A DNA stretch of 64,000 bases from Panonychus citri (lineage: Eukaryota; Arthropoda; Arachnida; Trombidiformes; Tetranychidae): positions 726,501 to 790,500 of the forward strand of contig NW_026515548.1 of NCBI RefSeq assembly GCF_014898815.1, in the 5' to 3' direction. How positions within the stretch are numbered: position 1 is the first letter of the stretch; each line of letters starts with the position of its first letter. Below the pieces are notes generated by a model. The model worked only from the letters and a program-made list of their open reading frames with translations, searched no databases and was not told the DNA's origin. Below, one piece after another: positions 9,925 to 19,936 of the stretch. Both the position numbers and the translations under genes were made by a program.

Positions 9925-10478
9925 TTATTCGTGCTAATCACGACGATATTGTATCTGGTCACATTGGTTTTCAACGAACGTATGAAAAGATTACGGCAAA
10001 ATACTATTGGAAGAAAATGGTAAATCATATTAATGATCGACGCTATGCTGTTTGTCAATAAAATAATAAAGGATCAGCGCCTATTCAGGCTCCTCTTCTG
10101 CTGCAGCAAGACGTTTCGAAAAAATTGGAATAGATATGGTTGGTCTATTGCCTTGTTCTAATCGACGAGAATATATAATCGTAGCAACAGATTATTTCAC
10201 TCGATAGGCAGAAACACGAGCCGTAAACAGTCAATTTGCTTCGACTATTGCTCGATTCTTAATCGAGGAAATCATGTCCAGACATGGATGCCCGAAGATT
10301 ATAATCAGTGATCAAGGAACGAACTTTACCTTTATTTAACTTTGCCTTATCACCCACAGACTAATGGTTTAACTGAGAAAACCAATCACACCTTGTGTCG
10401 AATGATTACTCACTATGTTCAGCGGCCAAATAAATGGGACCTGGTCCTACCGATGGTCACCTTCGCTTACAATAGTGC
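9925..10478 (+). pseudogene. Gypsy integrase zinc-binding domain and core, left part
   Basis: Reading the plus strand in changing frames gives the zinc-binding module (SGHIGFQRTYEKI, ITAKYYWKKM) and the integrase core with IGIDMVGLLP (first Asp), VATDYFTR and SDQGTNF (second Asp). A deletion then removes most of the spacer before YHPQTNGLTE (the Glu region), so the normal Asp-35-Glu spacing is lost. The core ends at TFAYNSA, where the solo LTR is inserted. Confidence 0.82.
10474..10478 (+). repeat. Target-site duplication, left (AGTGC)
   Basis: AGTGC sits directly before the TG of the solo LTR and recurs directly after its CA at 10730-10734. This is the 5-bp duplication typical of LTR element integration. 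Confidence 0.85.
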
Positions 10479-10729
10479 TGTCGTAACTTATTTAGTTAAA
10501 CTTTAGTTAAATTCACAATCAAATGATTATTAACTGGTTTAATTGATTTCTTTTCCATTCGATCTTCACTGATCAACGGGTTAATCTACTCTATTTTTTA
10601 CAATTAGTTTTCTTAAATAATCAAGGAAAACAAGGTGACTTTCAGGTAAGAGATAGAGAGAAGAAGAAAAACAAGGTAATTAAGTGATTAGTTTAATCTC
10701 TCCCTCTATCTCTTTGACATTTCATTACA
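10479..10729. mobile_element. Solo LTR, 251 bp, nested in gypsy integrase
   Basis: The insertion begins TGTCGTAACTT and ends CATTTCATTACA (TG...CA) and is flanked by the duplication AGTGC. Removing it and one duplication restores the reading of the host integrase across TFAYNSA into the segment ending FYLVYG. No internal element sequence remains, so it formed by LTR-LTR recombination. It carries CTTCACTGA, reminiscent of the leader motif of the first element. The orientation is not determined. Confidence 0.88.
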
Positions 10730-10734
10730 AGTGC
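10730..10734 (+). repeat. Target-site duplication, right (AGTGC)
   Basis: Partner of 10474-10478 on the other side of the solo LTR. Confidence 0.85.
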
Positions 10735-11382
10735 TAATAATTCGAGTACCAGAGCCTCTTCTTTTTATCTAGTTTACGGATGAGAGCCAACGTTACCTGT
10801 TGATTTTTCAATTGGGCTCAAAAGAGAGCCTCACACTCTCAACAGTTACGTGCCATTTCTCGAAAATGAGTGGCCAAATATAAGAGCAATGGTCGTAATT
10901 TTTCAGATGCTGCTAAAGATTCACAAACACTTCAACATGATAAAGAATCCAACTTTAAAAATCTAGAGGATGGAGAAAAGGTTATTCTTAAAACCGAGTT
11001 GAAAGAGAGTAAATTTTCTCCAAATTTTCGACGACCTTCTATTGTTAGAAAAAGAAAAAATAATGCAGCTTACAAGATAAAAGATAGTGCAGGTAAAGTA
11101 AGACCTGCACACCTTAGTAAACTCAAAGTTTTCAACGAACCTTCGGATGAACAAAAGAAAATCAATGAAGATCAAATGGGAAGAAAAATCGATGGAACGA
11201 AATTCAATTCAAATAAACCAAATATTAATAGAAAAAGGAAAACACTGTTGACCACAACTGGATGGTTATCAATTAAAGCACGATTTGGTGTTATTCAAGT
11301 TCTCCCCTCTTATAACTTAATGACCAACAAAGATCAAAAATCTCAAATAGTTGGGATATGGAAGGAACTCGACAAGGCCTGA
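10735..11382 (+). pseudogene. Gypsy integrase, right part and C-terminal domain
   Basis: After the solo LTR the integrase resumes with SSFYLVYG, followed by a TGA in place of the usual Arg codon. From 10870 to 11382 a 170-codon open segment carries the C-terminal integrase domain: FKNLEDGEKVILK, NAAYKIKDSAGKVRPAHLSKLKVF, the GPY/F- or chromo-like module. A basic tail follows. The open segment's first codon is not an ATG and is not a real start. Confidence 0.8.
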
Positions 11383-11397
11383 CCTCAAACTACAGGG

Positions 11398-11735
11398 CTA
11401 TTTTTACCGATGTTTTTTTGCGCTTTTCTCAGCGACTAAGAGTCAGAGAGACACGAGACTTAAGCGGTATGAGTTTGAGCGATATTTAATTGTCATATCA
11501 AAAGATCAAGGTCATTCAGGTCATAGGTAAAATAACACGTTTACAGGTCATCTGAAGGTAATTCAGCGAAGAAGGATATTCAGAGATACTACTGACAAGT
11601 TTTGAGGTTTCTATGAGCTTTGCAATGCACGTTAGGATAAATTTACCGCATAGAAGATTTTCAACATTTACTCAATCAAACTGTAATATCTCAAGATCTG
11701 TGACAACAAGGATCTCTAAACTCATTTTTCAGTCC
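11398..11735 (-). repeat. Dispersed repeat family R1, copy C (inverted)
   Basis: This is the reverse complement of copy B over about 340 bp, from CATCGGTAAAAATAG at the inner edge to GAAAAATGAGTTTAGAGATC at the outer edge. The inner end lies 8 bp after the gypsy integrase remnant. Copies B and C thus form an inverted pair around a gypsy fragment. Confidence 0.85.
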
Positions 11736-13136
11736 AAAATCATCTTTAATTACGAAATTGTTACGAGAAAAATAAATAAAGATCAAGGTGATAATGAAGG
11801 TAAAAGTCATAGTAATACGAATCTTCGACAGAGAAAATAGAAAGAGAGGGAATTTTTATATGAATAGAGTTGAATAACAAGCTGTCTCGGCATTGAGTTT
11901 TTGATCCTAAGTTTATACTTAAATTGGTTTGTGTCCGTTATTATCATCAAAGTGAAAAGTGAATTTGTAATTGATTTTCATATTTAAGTTTCCAAGAAAG
12001 TAAAGTTTTGTATTAATTTGATTTCAACTGTTTTCATCATCAACATCATCTTTACAATATCAATTCATATGTTTTTTCAAATGTTTCGCAAGCTAATTTA
12101 TTTTATTATCTATGTATCACTTGTTATTATTAATCACTTATTCAATAAAGTTAATTAATTAGATTTGATCAAGTCTTCATCAACAAATTTAAGGGTTTTC
12201 TTGCACATAAGCAACCCAAAAATTCAACTTATTTTCTCTATTTGAGTTGACGGACACTAGCGATAAGTATGTTGAATAATCATTGGCTCCGACCGTTAAC
12301 TAGACTTACCAAGACTTTTCTATAATATGATAGATATCGGAAATATGCCAAAGCATTGTGTACCTATATAAGAGTATGTTATAAAAAGTTTCATTGACCT
12401 GAGATTAGTATTCAACGATCGCGGACTACATGTCCGATTGTGTTCGAAACAAGATAAAACCAAAAGCATTGATTAGAAACTAATGTTAAGAATATTGATA
12501 GGCCATATAAAGGTCTCGGGATAATCGGTGCAGGTCACTTTGGGGCCTGGAATTTAAAATTTTCAAATTAGCTTGACTTGTGAAACTTTAATGCTTTATG
12601 TTACATCAAAATTCAATTAGTAATATTTAGTTAATTTCTTTTCTAATTTGTTATTATCGTCAATCTTGAAATTTATAAAATTCGTTAAACAAGAATTGTA
12701 TGAGCTGATCAAACCAATATTTCTAAAATCTCGCTTGAGTTTGGGATTAGTTTTGCATTGTAAACTCGACTATTTCTGTTTTATAATTGTTGATCGCATG
12801 CAATTGGCAAAGAGATAAAATCTAGTAGAGCATCAAATATCAAATACAGTAATAAAATACTGTAATTTAGTTACAGTATTAGATTACAACGAACACAATT
12901 TTCAAGAGTGCAATGCTGTCGATAAGATGAAACATTGAATGTTTGTAAAGTTTTTAATTAAAAGTTTACTGAATAATTAAAAAACATTTCAATTTGTCCT
13001 GAAAATTAGTACATAAAATTGATTTTTTTTGAGTCACATTAATGTCTTCAAGAACGGATAATCTTTATACATGAAATTAATCTTGGTAGTTATTAGTTGA
13101 TTTGTAAGAAGTGTTCAGGGTGAGACATGGAAGGGA
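11736..13136. other. Non-coding region with a possible LTR remnant and a hairpin
   Basis: No gene was recognised. The part at about 12248-12560 has a GC content and word use unlike its surroundings. It includes CCTATATAAGAG (TATA-like, about 12362), GATCGCGGACTACATGTCCG and, after GGTGCA, the string GGTCACTTTGGGGCCTGG. This resembles an LTR end plus primer-binding area of a retroelement. No partner or duplication was found. A perfect 10-bp inverted repeat (AATACTGTAA, loop TTTAG, TTACAGTATT) lies at 12856-12880. Confidence 0.35.
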
Positions 13137-14433
13137 CTAATTTAGATTCTGCATTTTGTTCATTTGACCGACAAAGAGATTGACTCTAGTTAAATTGTCA
13201 CGAATAATAAAGATGAACGGCCGGTCGAGAATGAATTCTTCTTTAGGTTCTGGAGGAGCACCTCCCGTTGACTTAATGCACGTCACCGCTACAGCGACAG
13301 TTCCCTCTTCATCTACTTCGATCAGAGCCTTTTGAATGGATTCAGATACGAATAGTAAATCAGATTCTTCAGTGATATTTTTAAATTCCGCTTGTTCAGT
13401 GAATGGTAATTCCATTCCCATTCGCGAAAGAATCATACTTAGATCGTGAAAATCTTGGAGTTTAAATTTAGGAATATTAACAACCTTGAGGCCTGTCGAG
13501 TGTAAAGAACTCAAAAGATTTTCTAATTTCGTAGAATTCAATGTAGGAATGAAATTGGCCAAAGTATTGGTTTGGGTTGGTAGAATGAAGATCATACTGA
13601 CTTTTCCAATATACGGAAGCTCAACAATCTAGAGTTGGAAATATTGGTTGATATTATTTAATTACATTGACAAGGATTGAATTCTCTTTACTTACCTTGA
13701 ATTTGGCTAAGCGATTGTGAAGATATTTAAAATTCGTATCTCGAAGGGACATCATTTTAATTTTACTCTTAGTTCCATCAGAATTAGCGAAAGTTTCATC
13801 AAATGTGTACTTTTTATTGAAAGGTTTGGCCCATTTTCCTTTGAAATAAACGGTGTTAATGACCAATAATAACATGTCTGGATTCGGGGATCTGGATAAG
13901 ATTTTATCGATTTTTCCACAGGTTTTTTCAGAGACCCACGAGTTTAGCTTATCCATAATTGCCTTTCCATTCTGAAAATCTTCATTTGTCACTTGAGCGA
14001 AATAATTTCTTTTTAAGCTTTGAACAAAAGATTCTCTCAATGGGTAACCTTTGTCAACCATAACCAAATTACCTAAAACCACTAAGAAATCTTGAAATTT
14101 CGATCTTGCTATCAACGCTCTGTATCTAGACAGAAGCTGAAAAGAGAATTGGAATTTCGATCAATAAAACATCACTGAGTCAATCAAAGTCTTAATAACT
14201 ACCTTTTTCGCGGCTTGAGAAACGTCAGAATTTTGATCACCAATAGAAGATAATTGGAGAACCTCTTTGATCTGTTCTCTAGTCCTACCAGTCGCTCCTT
14301 CCAATAACATTCCATAGGCTAAGATGACACTTAAAGGAGAGAAAACGACATTTTTATTCGAATTTTTGGCGTTGAATTGTTCCAAGAAACGAAGTCCGAA
14401 ACTGTTAGTAGGTCCACTCAAATCCGACAACAT
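13137..14433 (-). CDS. Serpin, copy 1 (intact)
   Basis: Three exons on the minus strand: 14203-14433, 13696-14136 and 13137-13628, with introns of 66 and 67 nt and GT-AG borders. The sum is 387 codons before the stop, the normal length of a serpin. The fold signatures are present: NKNVVFSPLSVILAYGMLLE, NTVYFKGKW and the C-terminal DRPFIFIIRDN. The hinge reads EEGTVAVAV, close to the inhibitory consensus, so an inhibitory role is likely. The loop after it (TCIKSTGGAPPEPKEE) puts small residues around P1 by counting from the hinge, so protease specificity is unclear. There is no signal peptide at the chosen ATG. An upstream signal exon was not found, so it may be intracellular or incomplete at its start. 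It is the only copy of the three with an unbroken exon 1. Confidence 0.9.
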
Positions 14434-15064
14434 GGTTTTTCTTAACTAGGTAGTTTCTAGATTATTGAAAAAATATGATGAATTGACAACAGAATCACTA
14501 CTACACTTACGTTTACTACAATTTTGATCATCAAATTAATGTGAAAATTCACAATTTGCAGTAAAATCTAAAGGTCGAAAATGTAAACTTGTTATGAGAG
14601 GGAAAAACAATTAGTGTTGATTGGTGATTAGAAAGACTGAAGCGCTTTAATTACTAGTGTAGATTTTTACAACTTAAAGGGCCAAATTGAAATTAACTAA
14701 AATTCGCAACGATCTTAATCAGCGAAAGATTTCCGATAATTGTTGACTATTCAAAACAACGAAAATCTCCCATTTCTTTTAATGAAATTACAGTCAAATC
14801 AATTTGAATTCATGTTCTCCAAAGGTTCGATTCATGGTAAAGGGTCAGAAAAGTAAATATGAAAACAGCCAAAAGCACACAACAAATTAAATTAAATCGA
14901 TTGAATTTCGTGGGATTGAAAACTCGTTGATAGATGGAAAAAAGTAGTCGGATTGAACGGTGGACACTTTGATTAAATCGTTTAGGTTAATTGTGATATG
15001 GGTAATTGTTGTTGCTACTGTTACGGATTTTGTATCCATTTCTCAAGTTAGTCAAGGAAATATC
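14434..15064. other. Upstream region of serpin copy 1
   Basis: Non-coding. The block at about 14615-14700 (AAGACTGAAGCGC, GGGCCAAATTGAAATTAA) is similar to 20195-20280 upstream of serpin copy 3, so the promoter region was duplicated along with the gene. Confidence 0.5.
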
Positions 15065-15250
15065 TAATTTTGGAACCATTGATTTGGTTTGATTCATATC
15101 GTCGTTGATTGTTGCTTGACTCTTGGTAAATTGTTCATCTTGTTTCCGAATTGAATCGTCCATCGAATTGATCTCTTCTCGAACCAAATCTCAAATCTAA
15201 TTAAACGATTGTGATAATTTTTCTTGTTCCAACTTTTCTTTCATGAATAA
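15030..15250 (-). pseudogene. Duplicated fragment of the CEP164-like gene
   Basis: The minus strand from 15250 down to about 15070 matches 36300-36460, inside the last exon of the CEP164-like gene, at high identity. It encodes GKQDEQFTKSQAT-like text (RKQDEQFTKSQATINDDM is identical in both). There is a frame break near the start (a stop after an ATCG segment) and it diverges after NQTKS. Only about 180 bp were copied. It lies between serpin copies 1 and 2, about 21 kb from its parent. Confidence 0.85.
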
Positions 15251-15263
15251 TTATTCATGAAAG
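15238..15263. repeat. Perfect 26-bp palindrome
   Basis: The two halves are CTTTCATGAATAA and TTATTCATGAAAG, forming a hairpin-capable palindrome with no loop. It lies exactly at the outer edge of the duplicated CEP164-like fragment, where the parent has only one half of it (ATGAAAGAAAAG). Confidence 0.85.
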
Positions 15264-15453
15264 AATTAATAAGGAACAACTTGATAGGTTGACAATTGAT
15301 TAATTAAAAGATAGAAACCAGGTAATCAAAGTTAATGCAATCGAGTTGTGAAAGCATTGGAAATAATCTTCAGTTTATTATTTAACACGTAATCAGATGA
15401 TTATTGAAATTTTTTATTCTTATTAAAGTGTTGAATGATATACATGAAAGAGA

Positions 15454-16825
15454 TTAGTTAAGATCTGGCATCTTATTCATTTGACCGATGAACAAGTTAA
15501 TTCCCGACAATTTGTCCCGAATCATGAAGATGAAAGGTCGATCAAGAATGAAATCTACTTCTTCTTCTTTTGGAGTGATCATACAGCATCTCATCATCCT
15601 GATAGAAGTCACCGCTGCAGCGACAGTTCCCTCTTCATCGACTTCGATCAGAGCCTTTTGAATTGATTCGGATATTAGTAGTTTAGATTCTTCGGTGATA
15701 TTCTGAAATTCTGCATGTCCACTAAACGGCAAGTCCATTCCCATACGAGGAAGAATCTCATGTAACTTGTGGGTATCTTCAAGCTTGAATTTTGGAATAT
15801 TAAGAGTACGAAGTTTTGTTGATTTCATAGAACCCAAAAGATTTTCTAATCCAATTGAATTCAATGTAGGAAGTAAATCGGGTAAAGTGTTGGATTCGGT
15901 GGGTAGAATGAAGATCATACTAACATCTCCGATGTATGGAAGCTCAACAATCTAGAATTTAGATAAAATAAATTACATGGAAAAAGATGATTAAGTAAAT
16001 TGTTTGTTTTTCATGTAAAAATGATTATAAACTTAAGGGTTCAATTTACCTTGAATTTATCTTCGGAATTGTGGAGGTAATTACGATTTTTATTTCGAAT
16101 TGACATCATTCTGATTTTACTCGTAGTTCCATCAGAATTATTGAAAGTCTCATCAAATGTAGTTCCTTTATTAAATGGTTCGACCCATTTTCCTTTGAAA
16201 TAAACGGTGTTTATCAGCATTAATATCGTTTGTGGAGTCGGAGGTTCGGATAAGATTTCATCGATTTTGCCAAAAGTCTTTTCAGAGACCCACGAGTTAA
16301 GCTTATTCATGACTTCGACTCCTTTTAGAAAATCTTCATTTGTCGCTTGAGCGAAATAATTAGTCGATAAGCTTTGGACAAACGCTTCTTTTAATGGATA
16401 AGCTCTATTGGCCATCGCCAAATTACCTAAAACCAATGAGAAGTTGCGATCACTCGAACCTTCAGCAATCGATTTATATTCATCAAGAAGCTAAAATATA
16501 AAAAAAGAAACCAAATATTGATCAGTAATCAAAGAAATGAATCGTATTGTTGATAAACAAAATAATCAATAGATTAATCAAAGTATTAATAACTACCTTT
16601 TTCGCGGCTTGAGAAATTTCAGAATTTTGATCACCAATAGAAGATAATTGGAGAACCTCTTTGATCTGTTCTCCAGTTCTACCAGTCGCTCCTTCCAATA
16701 ACATTCCATAGGCTAAGATGACACTTAAAGGAGAAAACGACATTCTTATTCGAATTGTTGGTGTTTAATTGTTCCAAGAAACGAAGTCCGAAACCAATTG
16801 AAGGCCCACTTAATGTCGACAACAT
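15454..16825 (-). pseudogene. Serpin, copy 2 (frameshift in exon 1)
   Basis: The exon positions match copy 1: 16597-16825, 16050-16490 and 15454-15951. Exons 2 and 3 are intact, with NTVYFKGKW and DRPFIFMIRDK. Exon 1 begins with an ATG at 16825, but 2 bp are missing in the run coding for VVFSPLS (near 16733-16740), so the frame is lost. An ATG inside the motif (MSFSPLSVILAYG) is back in frame but would drop the first 35 or so residues, including helix A. The hinge is EEGTVAAAVT and the loop is SIRMMRCCMITPKEEE. By counting from the hinge the likely P1 is Arg (RCC), a trypsin-like target. It is either a pseudogene or an N-terminally shortened protein. Confidence 0.75.
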
Positions 16826-18567
16826 GATGTTTGTAAAACTCTAGATGTTGAAAAAAATCTGATGACTGAGCAACTGAATCTCAGTGTTTATAACTCAATA
16901 GATTCTAATGAAAAGCAAAAAAGGATTTCACAGATTAAAAAGATAATTCGGTTTGTTTATTGTGATAATTCATCGGGGTGTAAGCATTTCAGTTTGAGCA
17001 GTTTGGTTGTGAATTACATGTAATTGGAATAGGATTTACTTTCGATGAGGCAATAATCAAATGACAAGAATTCAAAGCGCAGTTGAAACCGAGAGGAAAA
17101 AACAATTAAGCCTTCCAATGAAAGGCAACAATCAGCTGACAAGTTAGGGAGTTGATTTACGTTAATTACTTGAGCCACAAATTAACTGGCTAATCAAGAA
17201 ACTCTAATCGGCTTATAACTTGGCTGCTTCATTGTCGCAAGAAATTAATACAAATTGTTACCTGAAGGAGAGAAACTATTAAATCATTTAGTTGGATGAT
17301 TGAATTTCCATTGACTTTTGCTTCAGTAAAAACTATTTTATTCATAGATTATCATTAATCAGTTGATTGAGCAAAGAAATTGATCCACTCAATCAAATGA
17401 ATATGCAAATCAAACTAATTGTTCTGATTCAGAACAATTAACCTTTACTCAACTCTGTTAATTTTAATCTTCTTTAGCTAAATTCACATTTTCATATTAA
17501 TAAATTTAAGATGAAATTCGAGTGATTAATTGACCGTTAATCATGATTAAGTGTGAATTTCTTTCTAATTACTTTCACATGACAACATGAGAATTAAATT
17601 GTTACCAGACAACCTTGTGAGTTTGTAATTGATTAACATCAAGGAAATGAGAGTCAATTGTTTCAATAGTGATTGGTAATCACAATCATTTTTATTGAAT
17701 GATTAATTTTTAACCTTTCAATTGTCAACTTAATCAATTAGTTACCATCCTTAATCACTTATTACTTTATTTGACTGAAGTTTTTGTATAGTCACAAATT
17801 CAATTGTCATCGATTGGTAAACAATTTACTGACAACAAAATAATGACATTGGTTTCAATACAATGTTAAGTCTTAATTGTTGCATCTTTGATCATAACAA
17901 TTGATAATAAGCTTGCATTTTGTATTCACACTCATGATAATTGTTTAATTCTTGTCAACAATCACATATTCATGCAATTTAAATGTTTAAAAATAAACAC
18001 AATTTTTTACACAATTAGCTGATTGGGAGGATTTTTGATCTTGGCAAACTTTTAATCATTTAGCAAGAATTATTGATCAATTAAAATTACTGTTTTTCTC
18101 AGAATTGATTGTATTGATTAAGTGATAGCTTTTAAGGTTAATCTTCAAGTAGCAAATAATTACAACAATTGATTACAACTTTAATCAGTTTGAATTAGCT
18201 TTTCATATTTATAACGATTCGTGTGTTTGATTGTCATACTAAATAAATTAACCAACAAGTAGATTTGAGTGGAAACACAATTGGCTTAATTAACAGAGTA
18301 AAAATAGATTCGCAATTAATTAAACATCACTTTCTATCAATTATCACCTCTCTCTTTCTTTCTTTCTTCATTCTCTCTAACTCGAATTGCTTCAAGTTTA
18401 CCGTTAATTGTTTCCAATATGAAAAATTGATATTACGATTGAAAGTTTATTGAGAGCAATCAACAATTAGCAATTATTAGAAATCGAGTGTATGTAAAAC
18501 TTGAACCGCAATTAGTTGATGAAGGAAAAAATTTGTTATAGAGTGTACATAGGATATAAGGAATGGG
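16826..18567. other. Spacer between serpin copies 2 and 3
   Basis: AT-rich and non-coding. Large parts recur beyond copy 3: 16826-17000 with 19937-20085, 17208-17508 with 20366-20668, and about 18225-18345 with 20690-20815. The segment from about 17509 to 18224 has no counterpart there. This shows that the duplicated unit is about 3.1 kb and that one copy lost about 0.7 kb. Confidence 0.7.
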
Positions 18568-19936
18568 TCACTTTAGACTGGACATTTTGTTTATTTGACC
18601 AAGGAAGAGATTGACTCCGGTTAAATTGTCCCGAATCATGAAGATGAAAGGTCGATCAAGAATGAAATCTTCTTCTACTTGTGAAGATTTCCTAGCGGAT
18701 TTCATCGTTATAATGGCCGTCACCGCTGCAGCGACAGTTCCCTCTTCATCGACTTCGATCAGAGCCTTTTGAATTGATTTGGATATTAGTAGTTTAGATT
18801 CTTCGGTGATATTCTGAAATTCTGCATGTCCACTAAACGGCAAGTCCATTCCCATACGAGGAAGAATCTCATGTAACTTGTGGGTATCTTCAAGCTTGAA
18901 TTTTGGAATATTAAGAGTACGAAGCTTTGTTGATTTCATAGAACCCAATAGATTTTCTAATCCAATTGAATTCAATGTACGAAGTAAATCGGGTAAAGTG
19001 TTGGATTCGGTGGGTAGAATGAAGATCATACTAACATCTCCGATGTATGGAAGCTCAACAATCTAAAATTTAGATAAAATAAATTACATGGAAAAAGATG
19101 ATTAAGTAAATTGTTTGCTTTTGATGTAAAAATGATTATAAACTTAAGGGTTCAATTTACCTTGAATTTATCTACGGAATTGTGAAGGTAATTACGATTT
19201 TTATTTCGAATTGACATCATTCTGATTTTACTCGTAGTTCCATCAGAATTATTGAAAGTCTCATCAAATGTAGTTCCTTTATTAAATGGTTCGACCCATT
19301 TTCCTTTGAAATAAACGGTGTTTATCAGCATTAATATCGTTTGTGGAGTCGGAGGTTCGGGTAAGATTTCATCGATTTTGCCAAAAGTCTTTTCAGAGAC
19401 CCACGAGTTTAGCTTATTCATGACTTCAACTCCTTTAAGAAAATCTTCATTTGTCGCTTGAGCGAAATAATTAGTCGATAAGCTTTGGACAAACGCTTCT
19501 TTTAATGGATAAGCTCTATTGGCTATCGCCAAATTACCTAAAACCAATGAGAAGTTGCGATCACTCGAACCTTCAGCAATCGATTTATATTCATCAAGAA
19601 GCTAAAATATAAAAAAAGAAACCAAATATTGATCAGTAATCAAAGAAATGAATCGTATTGTTGATAAACAAAATAATCAATAGATTAATCAAAATATTAA
19701 TAATCACCTTTTTCGCGGCTTGAGAAACGTCAGAATTTTGATCACCAATAGAAGATAATTGGAGAACCTCTTTGATCTGATCTTCAGTTCTACCAGTCGC
19801 TCCTTCCAATAACATTCCATAGGCTAAGATGACACTTAAAGGAGAGAAACGACATTTTATTCGAATTGTTGGTGTTTACTTGTTCCAAGAAACGAAGTCC
19901 GAAACCAATAGAAGGTCTACTTAGCTTCGAAAACAT
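18568..19936 (-). pseudogene. Serpin, copy 3 (frameshift in exon 1)
   Basis: Exons are 19708-19936, 19161-19601 and 18568-19062. Exon 2 is almost identical to copy 2 and exon 3 is very similar. In exon 1 an A-run and a T-run within the NKNVVFSP coding stretch (about 19846-19860) are each one base shorter than in copy 1, a net loss of 2 bp. The reading frame from the first ATG is therefore broken. No in-frame ATG replaces it until LAYGMLLEG. The hinge is EEGTVAAAVT, and the loop AIITMKSARKSSQVEE suggests Lys as P1 (KS) by the same count. Exons 2 and 3 carry no disabling change, so decay is recent or the break is a base-calling error in homopolymers. Confidence 0.75.

Larger units (their letters stand above)
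9466..11390 (+). mobile_element. Second Ty3/gypsy fragment (RNase H and integrase), degenerate
   Basis: On the plus strand this fragment has RNase H (about 9466-9790), the integrase zinc-binding domain (about 9925-10060), the integrase core (about 10115-10480, continuing at 10735-10850) and the integrase C-terminus (10870-11382). It lacks gag, protease and RT. It starts abruptly at 9465 next to repeat copy B. It has stops (for example in TDYFTR followed by TAG near 10205), a deletion near 10330-10340 between the second Asp and the YHPQTNG segment, and a nested 251-bp solo LTR. It is dead. It is a different lineage copy from the element at 1-3669, since wording in RNase H differs (EGIKFEVVTDHC against EGSKFEIVTDHC). 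Confidence 0.9.

Noticed and set aside
14820..14835. GGTTCGATTC as a tRNA B box
   Set aside because: No A box or cloverleaf can be formed upstream.
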